This document shows positions 1 to 7,471 of a stretch of 11,751 nucleotides of DNA, in pieces; position 1 is the stretch's first letter; each line of letters opens with the position of its first letter. A program made the position numbers and the translations under genes. The stretch spans positions 1 to 11,751 of the forward strand of contig NZ_URDP01000052.1 of the NCBI RefSeq assembly GCF_900546705.1, read 5' to 3'. This DNA is from an uncultured Oscillibacter sp. GTDB lineage: Bacteria; Bacillota; Clostridia; Oscillospirales; Oscillospiraceae. Under the pieces are notes generated by a model that saw nothing but the letters and a program-made list of their open reading frames with translations, was not told the DNA's origin and made no database searches.

Positions 1-43
1 TCCGCCCGCCGCTTTTCCTGCCTGAAAACGAAATGAGGATCCC

Positions 44-637
44 ATGAGCTTTTTTATCGACAAACAAAACCGGCGTAAAAGTCCCATTGCCATTGCAGCG
101 TTTTTTACTGCTGTGGGCTATTTGATCGTATATGGCATCTTGACTTCTCTCCTGGCGGAACCGCTGTACCGCAGCGTTACCCTGGGGAGCAATGCGGCCA
201 CCACGGTGGTCCATTCGCTGATTATCTCCGTGCTGGGCACGGCCATCTGTTGCCTGGCTTTTCTGATCCCGGACAAGCGGGTGGCGCCCTATGGCTTTGC
301 AGGCCTTGCAGTGGTGCTGGCCATGTTTTATGTGGCGGTATGGATGCTTCCGGACGAGTCCCGGAGCATGATGCTGCAGGTTGTGACCATGTTCGGCCTG
401 GGGCCGGTGGTGATCGGCAACGCGGTGGCCTGGCCTGTTTACTTGAAAATAAAGCGCAGAAATCCTGCGCAGCATGATAAAAAGACCCTGCGCCAGGAGA
501 TCCTGGAGACAGTGGAAAAATCCGGCGGCAGCGTCCAGGCCAAGAAACCGGCTGACATGCCCCACTCCGCACCCCGGCAGCCCCGCTCCGCTGAAGAGGA
601 GGCCATGCTGCTGTACGGAGAGGATGACGAGGTGTGA
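44..637 (+). CDS. Hypothetical four-helix membrane protein
   Basis: I do not recognise the family of this 197-residue protein. It has about four hydrophobic segments, near residues 15-38, 53-75, 82-102 and 109-133. A basic stretch (KIKRR, near 135) follows, then a soluble tail of about 60 residues that begins charged and basic, becomes proline-rich, and ends strongly acidic (final residues GEDDEV). By the positive-inside rule the tail is probably cytoplasmic. The ATG at 44 is preceded by GAGGA at 35-39, only 4 nt away, so the ribosome-binding site is tight. The ATG overlaps a TGA in another frame (ATGA), which would fit coupling to an upstream gene outside the window. No enzyme motif is visible. 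That it is a real gene is likely, from sustained membrane-protein composition and the start context; its role is unknown. Confidence 0.75.
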   Translation: MSFFIDKQNRRKSPIAIAAFFTAVGYLIVYGILTSLLAEPLYRSVTLGSNAATTVVHSLIISVLGTAICCLAFLIPDKRVAPYGFAGLAVVLAMFYVAVWMLPDESRSMMLQVVTMFGLGPVVIGNAVAWPVYLKIKRRNPAQHDKKTLRQEILETVEKSGGSVQAKKPADMPHSAPRQPRSAEEEAMLLYGEDDEV

Positions 638-792
638 CTGACACACGGTCCGTCCGGATAGAAAGAGCGGAACCCACGGGCGGAATTTCCGGCGCTGCAC
701 GGACTGCATTTCAACAAGCGGAATTTTCCGGCCACAATGCGGTTTGGGCGGAGTCCGCCCTGACCAAGTAAGAATATGAAGGAGGCACAGGC

Positions 793-1560
793 ATGCTGAC
801 CACAGTTTTATTTGATATGGGCGGGACTTTGGAGGATATCTGGAACAATGAGACAACCCGGGCGGAGGTCATGGCCCGCCTGGCCCAGGAGCTGCGCGCT
901 GCCGGGCTGGAGCCGGGCTGCTCTGCGGAGGAGTTTGACCGGCGGGTCATGGAGGGCGTGCGCAGCTACAAGCAGTGGAGCGAGCATGTGCACCTGGAGA
1001 AAAAACCGGAGGAGATCTGGCCGGACTACTATCTGCGGGATTTCCACTTTGACCGGCAGGTGCTGGAGTCCATCTCCGAAAAACTGGCCAATTTGTGGGA
1101 GGTAACCTACTACCACCGGGAACTGCGCGCCGGCGCGCGGGAAATGCTCCAGGCGCTGAAGGACCGGGGTTACCGCATCGGCGTCATCTCCAACAACGCC
1201 TCTCTTTATAATGTTTTTGATGTGCTGGAGCAGTATGGCATCCGCTCGTTTATGGAGGATGTGACGGTGTCCAGCGTGGTGGGCTACCGTAAGCCTCACC
1301 CGGGCATTTTCCAGATCGCCCTGCGCCAGATGCAGGTGACGGCGGCGGAGTGTGTGTATGTGGGGGACACGGTGTCCCGGGACATCATCGGCTCCAAGCG
1401 GGCAGGCTTCGGCAAGTCCGTTCAGATCGGATCGTTCCTCTCCGCCCAGAAGGACGCAGAGGTGGCGGCGGATGCCGAGCGCCCGGACATTGTGATCCGG
1501 GACATCCGGGAACTGGTTGCCTGGCTGGATGAGATCAATCCGGAGAAGGCCCCTTCCTGA
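793..1560 (+). CDS. HAD-superfamily hydrolase
   Basis: This 255-residue protein has the haloacid-dehalogenase-like Rossmann fold motifs in order. Motif I is FDMGGTL, with the presumed nucleophile Asp8. Motif II is VISNN, with Ser133. Motif III is the Lys167 of YRKPHPGIF. Motif IV is VGDTVSRD, with Asp192 and Asp197. The helical stretch between about 17 and 105 fits a C1 cap, as in the phosphoglycolate phosphatase/YjjG-like subgroup. Members usually hydrolyse small phosphorylated metabolites in the cytosol; the substrate cannot be read from sequence. Motif I is unusual: the second Asp of DxD, the usual general acid/base, is Gly10, so activity may be altered. The ATG at 793 follows AAGGAGG (about 780-786) at good spacing. 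The gene stands apart from its upstream neighbour (155 nt) and ends just before a strong terminator. Confidence 0.9.
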   Translation: MLTTVLFDMGGTLEDIWNNETTRAEVMARLAQELRAAGLEPGCSAEEFDRRVMEGVRSYKQWSEHVHLEKKPEEIWPDYYLRDFHFDRQVLESISEKLANLWEVTYYHRELRAGAREMLQALKDRGYRIGVISNNASLYNVFDVLEQYGIRSFMEDVTVSSVVGYRKPHPGIFQIALRQMQVTAAECVYVGDTVSRDIIGSKRAGFGKSVQIGSFLSAQKDAEVAADAERPDIVIRDIRELVAWLDEINPEKAPS

Positions 1561-1571
1561 ATGGTGAAGAT

Positions 1572-1602
1572 AAAAAGCGGCTGCAAAAGCAGCCGCTTTT
1601 TT
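1572..1602 (+). terminator. Rho-independent terminator after the HAD gene
   Basis: A perfect 8-bp stem, GCGGCTGC (1577-1584) with GCAGCCGC (1589-1596), encloses an AAAA loop. It is flanked by A5 on the left and T6 on the right. It starts 12 nt after the HAD stop codon. The flanking A and T runs would let it work on both strands. Confidence 0.92.
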
Positions 1603-1721
1603 GCACGCAGAAGGAGCGGCCTGCTTTTCAAGAATTTTACAAAGAACGGCTTTCGGATTTTACATAAAAAAGGGCATCATAAAAAGGAGACTGCCCGTGA
1701 GGGCGCGGAGGGAAAGGAACG

Positions 1722-2633
1722 ATGTCTATGAAATACGCCGTGGTGGATCTGGGCTCCAACACCATCCGGCTGTCCGTGTACAACACGCTGCCTGGAGGCG
1801 GCTTCGACTTGCTGTTTTCGGAAAAGGAGATGGCGGGACTTGTCAATGAGGTGGAAGACGGGGTGCTCTCCCAGGCGGGAATCCGCCGGGCCTGCGACGC
1901 GCTGAAAAAGTTCCAGCGCCTGCTGGAGTACTGCGGCGTGGAGCGGGTGCAGGTGTTTGCCACTGCATCGCTGCGGAATATCCGCAACACGGCGGAGGCG
2001 GTGGATACCATCCGCCGGGAGACGGGGCTTTCCGTAGATGTGGTCTCCGGTGACCAGGAGGCGGAGCTGGGCTATTACGGCGCACTGCGGACGCTGGATC
2101 TGCGCTCCGGCGCCATGTTCGACATCGGCGGCGGCAGCACGGAGATTGTGGAGGTGCAGGAGGGACGCATCCTGCGGGCTCAGAGCCTGCCGGTGGGCTC
2201 TTTGAATCTGTTTACCCGCTATGTAAGCAAGATCTGGCCCAAGCGCCGGGAGCTGGAGGCCATCGCCGCGGCGGCAGAAAATGCCCTGCGGGAGGCGGAG
2301 CTGCCGCGGGAGAAGGCAGATCGGGTGTGCGGCGTGGGCGGTACGGCCCGGGCGGTTTTGAAAATCGCCAACGCCTACTATGAGCGGCCGGCAGTGGAGC
2401 GGCGGCTGACGCCCCGTCAGCTGGACGAACTGACCGAAACACTGTGCCGGCGGGACGCCAAGGCCAGGAAGCTGATCCTGGGAGCCTGTCCCGACCGCAT
2501 CCACACGATTTTGCCGGGAATTTTACTGATGAATGCCGTATGCAGGGCCCTTTGCCGGCAGGAGCTCTATATCAGCCGCTACGGCGTCAGGGAGGGCTAT
2601 TTATGCCGCAAGGTGCTGGAAAACAGGATTTGA
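1722..2633 (+). CDS. ppx: Exopolyphosphatase, Ppx/GppA family
   Basis: This 303-residue protein of the ASKHA (sugar kinase/Hsp70/actin) superfamily would release phosphate from the end of polyphosphate, or act on pppGpp; sequence alone does not separate the two. The phosphate-1 loop is VDLGSNTIRL (residues 8-17). The conserved SGDQEAELGYYG (109-120) carries the likely catalytic Glu113. The phosphate-2 loop is MFDIGGGSTE (132-141), a GVGGTARA loop lies at 204-211, and the family's C-terminal YGVREGYL is at 287-294. The length matches the short, two-subdomain Ppx and lacks the C-terminal extension of E. coli Ppx/GppA. ATG at 1722 follows GGAGG (1708-1712); an in-frame ATG at 1728 is an equally plausible start. 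The 3' end overlaps ppk by 31 nt, supporting a polyphosphate role. Confidence 0.92.
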   Translation: MSMKYAVVDLGSNTIRLSVYNTLPGGGFDLLFSEKEMAGLVNEVEDGVLSQAGIRRACDALKKFQRLLEYCGVERVQVFATASLRNIRNTAEAVDTIRRETGLSVDVVSGDQEAELGYYGALRTLDLRSGAMFDIGGGSTEIVEVQEGRILRAQSLPVGSLNLFTRYVSKIWPKRRELEAIAAAAENALREAELPREKADRVCGVGGTARAVLKIANAYYERPAVERRLTPRQLDELTETLCRRDAKARKLILGACPDRIHTILPGILLMNAVCRALCRQELYISRYGVREGYLCRKVLENRI

Positions 2634-4702
2634 GCTATACCCAGGACCGGGAGCTGAGCTGGCTGAAGTTTAACCAGCGGGTGCTGGAGGAAGCGGCGGA
2701 CGAATCGGTGCCGCTGATGGAACGACTGCGGTTTTTGTCTATTTTCACCAGCAATCTGGACGAGTTTTTCATGGTACGGGTGGGAAGCCTGGTGGATTTG
2801 GACCTGGTGGCGCCGGAGGCGCTGGACAACAAGGGTGGACACACGCCGGCCCAGCAGCTTTCCATGATCTTTCAGGCGGTGGAGCCGCTGATCCGCCGCC
2901 GGGACAGCGTCTATGCCCAGGTATCCGCGGCCCTGGCGGACCGGGGGGTGGAGGACATTCCCTATGAAAAGCTCAAGGGAGCTGACCGGGAGTATGTCCG
3001 GGACGTATACCGCCGGAGCATCCGGCCGCTGCTCTCTCCCCAGATCATTGATCCGTGCCATCCGTTTCCTCATCTGAAAAACAAGGCCCTCTACGCCGCG
3101 GCGCTGCTGCAGGACGGACACCACACCCGGCTGGGCATCGTGGGGGTGCCGGAGCCGGTGGGGCCTGTGGTGCAGCTGCCGGGGCGTTCCGGCGCCTTTG
3201 TGCGCACGGAGAGCATCATCGCAGCCCACCTGCGGAAGATCTTTAAGATCTATCGGCTGGAGGAACAGGCGGTGGTGTCCGTAACCCGCAACGCCGACAT
3301 TGCCTATGACGAGCGGTTTGACGAGGAAGATCTGGACCTTCGCAGCCACATGACCCGGCTGCTGCGCCGACGGGAGCGACTGGCTCCGGTGCGGCTGGAG
3401 ATGCAGGGCCAAGCGCCCCGGCTGCGGGAGGAGCTGCTGCAGCGGCTGAAACTGGGAGCGGAGCAGAGCTATGTGTGTGCCTGTCCGCTGTCGCTGGGAT
3501 ATGCCTACGATCTGGAGGGCCTGGACCCGGAGCTGCTCTACCCGCCCCATGCCCCCGCCTGGCCCGGTTACCTGTCCCGGAGAGTACCCATGTGGCAGCA
3601 GGTGGAGCAGCGGGACGTGCTGCTGTTTTATCCCTACCATTCCATGCAGCCGTTTCTGGAGCTTTTGAAGGAGTCCGCCGCAGACCCGGCGGTGCTGTCC
3701 ATTCAGATCACGGTCTACCGGCTGGCCCGAAAATCCGCGGTGGTCAAGCACCTTTGCGCGGCGGCGGAGAACGGAAAGGCCGTGACCGTACTGGTGGAGC
3801 TGCGGGCCCGGTTCGACGAGAAGAACAACATCGGCTGGGCCCGGGAGCTGGAGGAGGCGGGATGCCGCATCCTATACGGCCCGACGGACTATAAGTGCCA
3901 CGCCAAGCTCTGCCTCATCACCCGCCGGGAAAAGAGCGGACTCAGGTACATCACCCAGGTGGGAACCGGCAACTACAACGAAAAGACCGCCGGCGTCTAT
4001 ACGGACTTCTGCCTCATGACCGCAGACCCGGCCATCGGCGCCGATGCGGTGGCCTTTTTCCAGAATATGCTCATCGGGGACCTGCGGGGCAGCTATGAAA
4101 AACTGCTGGTGGCGCCGGTGTCCCTCAAGCAGACGCTGCTGCGTCTCATGGATGCCGAGATTGCCAGGGGCAGCCGGGGACGCATTATTCTCAAGACCAA
4201 CTCCGTCACGGAGCGGGAGCTGATCGACAAGCTCTCGGAGGCGTCCCGGGCAGGCGTGCGCATCGACCTGATTGTCCGGGGCATCTGCTGCCTGGTGCCG
4301 GGACTGCCGGGTAAAACCGACCACATCACCGTCACCAGCGTGGTGGGCCGCTTTCTGGAGCACTCCCGCATTTACTGCTTCGGCGAGGGAGCCCTGCGGC
4401 AGATCTATATTTCATCGGCGGATATCATGACCCGCAACCAGGTGCGCCGGGTGGAGGTGGCCTGCCCGGTGGAGAGCGAAGAGCTGCGGGGGTTCCTCTC
4501 GGACTATCTGGAGCGGATTCTGGCGGATAACGTGAAGGCCCGCCGTCTGCTGCCCGACGGCAGTTATGTGCCGTGCCCTGCGGGGGAGGAGCCCGTGTCC
4601 GTGCAGCAGTATTATCTCGATCACCCGCCGGAGTTCACGCCCACCCGGGAACCCCGGCCCAGCGCCGCACAGCGGCTGCGGCAGCTGCTTGGGCGCCGGT
4701 AA
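2603..4702 (+). CDS. ppk1: Polyphosphate kinase 1
   Basis: Ppk1 reversibly transfers the ATP gamma-phosphate onto a growing polyphosphate chain through a phosphohistidine. From ATG 2603 the protein is 699 residues, normal for the family. The N domain has RELSWLKFNQRVLEEA and FTSNLDEFFMVRV, with the conserved Asn51. A PPK middle domain follows. Two phospholipase-D-like C-terminal domains carry His433 (YKCHAK), the likely phosphorylated residue, and His587 (FLEHSR). GTGNYNEKTAGVYTDF and RARFDEKNNI are also family signatures. The reading frame is open further upstream to 2444, but that part only shadows ppx. ATG 2603 has GGGAGG at 2590-2595, 7 nt away. A TTG at 2630 would start exactly at the usual SYTQDRELSW but has a poor ribosome-binding site. 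Overlap with ppx suggests translational coupling. Confidence 0.95.
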   Translation: MPQGAGKQDLSYTQDRELSWLKFNQRVLEEAADESVPLMERLRFLSIFTSNLDEFFMVRVGSLVDLDLVAPEALDNKGGHTPAQQLSMIFQAVEPLIRRRDSVYAQVSAALADRGVEDIPYEKLKGADREYVRDVYRRSIRPLLSPQIIDPCHPFPHLKNKALYAAALLQDGHHTRLGIVGVPEPVGPVVQLPGRSGAFVRTESIIAAHLRKIFKIYRLEEQAVVSVTRNADIAYDERFDEEDLDLRSHMTRLLRRRERLAPVRLEMQGQAPRLREELLQRLKLGAEQSYVCACPLSLGYAYDLEGLDPELLYPPHAPAWPGYLSRRVPMWQQVEQRDVLLFYPYHSMQPFLELLKESAADPAVLSIQITVYRLARKSAVVKHLCAAAENGKAVTVLVELRARFDEKNNIGWARELEEAGCRILYGPTDYKCHAKLCLITRREKSGLRYITQVGTGNYNEKTAGVYTDFCLMTADPAIGADAVAFFQNMLIGDLRGSYEKLLVAPVSLKQTLLRLMDAEIARGSRGRIILKTNSVTERELIDKLSEASRAGVRIDLIVRGICCLVPGLPGKTDHITVTSVVGRFLEHSRIYCFGEGALRQIYISSADIMTRNQVRRVEVACPVESEELRGFLSDYLERILADNVKARRLLPDGSYVPCPAGEEPVSVQQYYLDHPPEFTPTREPRPSAAQRLRQLLGRR

Positions 4703-4706
4703 TCAT

Positions 4707-4744
4707 AAAAAAGGCACCTCCGGCTTTTGCCGGAGGTGCCTTTC
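4707..4744. terminator. Bidirectional terminator between ppk1 and the SPFH gene
   Basis: A perfect 12-bp stem, GGCACCTCCGGC (4713-4724) with GCCGGAGGTGCC (4729-4740), closes a TTTT loop. It has A6 on the left (4707-4712) and TTT on the right. The two genes converge here: ppk1 ends at 4702 and the minus-strand gene at 4757. The longer T run is on the minus-strand transcript, so it should terminate that one best. Confidence 0.92.
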
Positions 4745-4756
4745 TGCGGAATAAAA

Positions 4757-5707
4757 TCACTTCTTCTCGTCCGGGTCGCTTTCAAAGACGGCCTTGGCGC
4801 TGGCGGCCAGGCCTGCCAGACCTTGCAGCTCACTGGGAATGATGATCTTGGTGGCCTTGCCGTCCGCCACCTTCTGCATGGTCTCCAGGGCCTTGAGCTT
4901 AACCACCTGGTCGTTGGGGGCTGCGGCGTTCAGAAGCTTGAGGGCGTCGGCCATGGCCTGCTGGACCTGCAAAATGGCCTGAGCCTCTGCCTCGGCGGCC
5001 ATAATGCGGGCTTCCTTTTCGCCCTGCGCCTTCAAAATGGCGGCCTGCTTGGCGGCGTCGGCCTTCAAAATGGCGGACTGCTTCTCGCCCTCGGCCACCA
5101 AAATCTGAGACTGCTTTTGTCCCTCGGCCTGGAGAATGGACTCCCGGCGCTCCCGCTCGGCCTTCATCTGCTTTTCCATGGCGTTCTGGATCTCCCGGGG
5201 CGGAATGATATTCTTCAGCTCCACCCGGTTGACCTTGATGCCCCAGGGGTCCGTGGCCTCGTCCAGAATGGACCGCATACGGGTGTTGATGGTATCCCGG
5301 GAGGTCAGGGACTGATCCAGCTCCATGTCGCCGATGATGTTGCGCAGCGTTGTGGCCGTCAGGTTCTCAATGGCGTTCATAGGCCGCTCCACGCCGTAGG
5401 TATAGAGCTTGGGATCGGTGATCTGGAAGTAGATGACCGTGTCGATCTGCATGGTGACGTTGTCCTTGGTGATGACGGGCTGGGGCTCAAAGTCCGCCAC
5501 CTGCTCTTTGAGGGACACCTTTTTGGCGACCCGCTCGATAAAGGGCACCTTCAGGTGCAGCCCCACGCCCCACACAGCCCGGAACGCCCCCAGGCGTTCC
5601 ACCACATAGGCCTTGGACTGGGGGACAATGACGATGTTGGTGATGATGACCAGCAGAATCAATACCACCAGAATGATGGCAACGATGGTTCCAACGGGGA
5701 TCGGCAT
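4757..5707 (-). CDS. SPFH/band 7 (stomatin-like) membrane protein
   Basis: This 316-residue protein of the stomatin/prohibitin/HflK-C family has one N-terminal membrane anchor (about 6-28, almost all Ile/Leu/Val). The SPFH domain follows (about 29-185), with family stretches VERLGAF, GVGLHLKVPFIERV and DPWGIKVNRVELKNI. The segment 190-244 is five consecutive 11-residue repeats of the type xILxAEGEKQx, predicting a long helical or coiled-coil rod. A region with conserved hydrophobics near 268-305 closes the protein. Such proteins oligomerise into membrane cages or microdomain scaffolds, often controlling proteases; the partner here is probably the NfeD-like protein encoded 12 nt upstream. The start has AGGAGGG (5714-5720) at 6 nt. 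That site overlaps the nfeD stop codon, so translation is likely coupled. E. coli QmcA is a comparable protein. Confidence 0.94.
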   Translation of the reverse strand: MPIPVGTIVAIILVVLILLVIITNIVIVPQSKAYVVERLGAFRAVWGVGLHLKVPFIERVAKKVSLKEQVADFEPQPVITKDNVTMQIDTVIYFQITDPKLYTYGVERPMNAIENLTATTLRNIIGDMELDQSLTSRDTINTRMRSILDEATDPWGIKVNRVELKNIIPPREIQNAMEKQMKAERERRESILQAEGQKQSQILVAEGEKQSAILKADAAKQAAILKAQGEKEARIMAAEAEAQAILQVQQAMADALKLLNAAAPNDQVVKLKALETMQKVADGKATKIIIPSELQGLAGLAASAKAVFESDPDEKK

Positions 5708-5719
5708 AGATAACCCTCC

Positions 5720-6196
5720 TCAGTTCGCACTTTTCGTAATTTTTGTATCTTTCCCGGCTCCTGCCGCCAGGGGAAGCTGTTCTACCAGCAGCTTTACGCC
5801 CTGCATCTTCCGGATGCGCACCATCTCCCCGGCGGGGATCACAGTGCCGTCGGTGCTGCGGGCGGACCAGGTCTTTCCGTCGGCATAGACAGTGCCGGCG
5901 GCGTTTTCGTTGTCAATGGTCTCTGTGACTTTGGCTTCCTGGCCCAGCAGCCGGTCTGCGTTGGTGGGAATGGTACGCCCTTGGGTGAACTTGCGCACCA
6001 GGGGACGAGTGATGGCCAGCGCGGCGGCGGATACCGCGGCGAATACCACCAGCTGCACCGTCAGTGACCCGTGTGCCAGGGCTGCCAGCAGCGCGGCGGC
6101 GGAGCCGGCCACGAACCAGATGGACACCAGCCCGGCGGTCAGGGCCTCTACAATGCCGAACAGAACAATGGCGCCCAGCCAGATCCAGATCATCAT
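5720..6196 (-). CDS. NfeD-like membrane protein (short form)
   Basis: This 158-residue partner of stomatin-family proteins has two or three hydrophobic helices in residues 3-65, including WIWLGAIVLFGIVEALTAG and LVVFAAVSAAALAI. A soluble part follows (about 75-145) with the NfeD C-terminal signature: LLGQEAKVTE, then GTVYADGKTWSARS, then IPAGEMVRI. This is a small OB-fold-like beta barrel. The frame stays open upstream to 7225, but that stretch is antisense to the methyltransferase gene. The real start is the ATG at 6196, with AAAGGAGG (6207-6214) 10 nt before it; a second ATG follows directly. The protease domain of long NfeD proteins is absent, as is usual for the short class. Its stop codon lies inside the ribosome-binding site of the SPFH gene. 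Probable role: membrane-microdomain partner of that protein. Confidence 0.9.
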   Translation of the reverse strand: MMIWIWLGAIVLFGIVEALTAGLVSIWFVAGSAAALLAALAHGSLTVQLVVFAAVSAAALAITRPLVRKFTQGRTIPTNADRLLGQEAKVTETIDNENAAGTVYADGKTWSARSTDGTVIPAGEMVRIRKMQGVKLLVEQLPLAAGAGKDTKITKSAN

Positions 6197-6239
6197 GGGA
6201 ACTGCGCCTCCTTTCCATAGCTTTGCAGGATTCAATTGC

Positions 6240-6268
6240 ATTATACCATGGAAGCGGGGGAGAATGAA
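6240..6268 (-). promoter_or_regulatory. Predicted promoter of the nfeD-SPFH operon
   Basis: On the minus strand there is a perfect TATAAT -10 box (6240-6245). A 17-nt spacer separates it from TTCATT (6263-6268), a weak 3/6 match to the -35 consensus. It lies about 44 nt upstream of the NfeD-like start. Confidence 0.7.
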
Positions 6269-6295
6269 TTTCATTTTGGTTACAATCCCGCCCCG

Positions 6296-6324
6296 TTGCG
6301 TCCGGCGGGGTTTTTTGTTATACT
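6296..6324 (+). promoter_or_regulatory. Predicted promoter of the methyltransferase-lipid kinase genes
   Basis: TTGCGT (6296-6301) and TATACT (6319-6324, 5/6) are separated by 17 nt. The -10 box ends 37 nt before the ATG at 6362. It is divergent from the nfeD promoter, with the two -10 boxes about 75 nt apart. The spacer contains GGCGGGG followed by T6, which forms part of a hairpin. Confidence 0.65.
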
Positions 6325-6361
6325 GTGGATGAATTACTGAGAAAACGAGGAGGAGCGGGCC

Positions 6362-7471
6362 ATGAAACTGACGGTGCCCTGTCTGTTCGGGCTGGAGGCC
6401 CTGGTGGCGGAGGAGATGCGCCGCCTGCAATTGCAGGAGGTACATGCGGAAAATGGGCGGGTGCACTGCCAGGGGACCATGGGGGACATTGCCCGGCTGA
6501 ACCTGAACCTGCGCTGCGGGGCCCGGGTGCTTATGGAGCTGGGGTCTTTCCCTGCACCGGACTTTGAGGCGCTGTTTCAGGGCGTGGCGGCCCTGCCCTG
6601 GGAGGACTACATTCCCCGGGACGGAGAGTTTCCGGTGAAAGGGTACAGCCTCAATTCCACGCTGCACTCCGTGCCTGCCTGCCAGGCCATCGTGAAAAAG
6701 GCAGCGGCGAGACGGCTGGGAGATGTATACGGCTGCGAGACACTGCCGGAGACCGGCAGCCGCTATCAGATCCAGTTTGCCATTATCAAGGACACGGCCA
6801 CGCTGTATCTGGACACCTCCGGCGAGGGCCTTTACAAGCGGGGCTACCGGGCCAGGAACATGGGCGCGCCCTTGAAGGAAACGCTGGCGGCGGCGCTGGT
6901 GCTGCTCTCTCGGTACCGGGGCAAAGACCCCTTCTGCGATCCTTTCTGCGGCAGCGGCACCATCCCCATCGAGGCGGCCCTCATTGCCAAGAACCGGGCC
7001 CCGGGCCTGGACCGGAGCTTTGCCGCCCAGAAGTGGAAGAACATGGACGCGGGGCTCTGGATGGACGCCGCCGACGAGGCCATGGACAAGGAATTTCACG
7101 GCACCTACGATATCTGGGGTGGGGACATCGACCCTGCCGCCGTGGAACTGGCAGAGCACAACGCCGCGCTGGCGGGAGTGGACGACTGCATCCGCTTTGA
7201 GGTGGCCGACGCAGCTGCCTTTCATCGGGACAGCGAGTACGGCCAGCTGGTGACCAACCCGCCTTACGGTGAGCGGCTGCTGGAAAAGAAGGAGGCTGGG
7301 GAGCTGTACCGGGTGTTCGGCCGGGCCATGGCCCAGATGCCGCCCAAGTGGCGCATTTTGATTCTCTCATCCCACACGGAGTTCGAGCAGTGCTTCGGCC
7401 GGACTGCAGATAAAAAGCGCAAGCTCTATAACGGCATGCTCAAATGCGATGTGTTCCAGTACGGAAAGTAA
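6362..7471 (+). CDS. THUMP-domain class I SAM-dependent RNA methyltransferase
   Basis: This 369-residue protein belongs to the UPF0020 family (B. subtilis YpsC; N-terminal half of E. coli RlmL, which makes m2G in 23S rRNA). An N-terminal ferredoxin-like/THUMP region (about 1-155) would bind RNA. The Rossmann methyltransferase domain follows: FCDPFCGSGTIPIEAAL (191-207) is the SAM-binding region, GGDIDPAAVELAEHN (253-267) holds the acidic residue for the ribose, and TNPPYGERL (298-306) is the N-methyltransferase NPPY catalytic motif. A guanosine-N2 rRNA substrate is the best guess from the family, but the exact base cannot be told here. Older annotations calling this family a DNA adenine methylase are probably wrong. 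The ATG has a GAGGAGGAG ribosome-binding site (6347-6355) at 6 nt. The lipid-kinase gene follows after 42 nt, probably co-transcribed. Confidence 0.93.
   Translation: MKLTVPCLFGLEALVAEEMRRLQLQEVHAENGRVHCQGTMGDIARLNLNLRCGARVLMELGSFPAPDFEALFQGVAALPWEDYIPRDGEFPVKGYSLNSTLHSVPACQAIVKKAAARRLGDVYGCETLPETGSRYQIQFAIIKDTATLYLDTSGEGLYKRGYRARNMGAPLKETLAAALVLLSRYRGKDPFCDPFCGSGTIPIEAALIAKNRAPGLDRSFAAQKWKNMDAGLWMDAADEAMDKEFHGTYDIWGGDIDPAAVELAEHNAALAGVDDCIRFEVADAAAFHRDSEYGQLVTNPPYGERLLEKKEAGELYRVFGRAMAQMPPKWRILILSSHTEFEQCFGRTADKKRKLYNGMLKCDVFQYGK

Noticed and set aside
1..47. Possible 3' end of an upstream gene with ATGA overlap (frame open from 3, stop at 45-47)
   Set aside because: Only 14 codons are visible and the other two frames also close within 36 nt, so coding cannot be shown; kept only as a hint of operon context.
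1636..1666. Possible ppx promoter (TTTACA at 1636-1641 with a weak -10)
   Set aside because: The best -10 candidates match only 3 of 6 consensus bases. The 1603-1721 gap probably holds a promoter, but I cannot place it.
2444..2602. N-terminal extension of the Ppk1 frame
   Set aside because: It lies within ppx, lacks Ppk1 homology, and the ATG at 2603 has a strong ribosome-binding site.
2597..3751. 384-residue minus-strand open frame within ppk1
   Set aside because: Antisense shadow rich in Arg, His, Gln and Pro, opposite conserved Ppk1 motifs, with no recognisable domain.
4727..5713. 328-residue plus-strand open frame covering the whole SPFH gene
   Set aside because: It is exactly antisense to a well-supported gene; its Leu/Gly/His-rich, low-complexity composition is what the complement of GC-rich codons gives. 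It has no domain motifs.
6197..7225. N-terminal extension of the NfeD-like frame to 501 residues
   Set aside because: This part is antisense to the methyltransferase gene and crosses the divergent promoters. The ATG at 6196 has a good ribosome-binding site and begins the NfeD homology.
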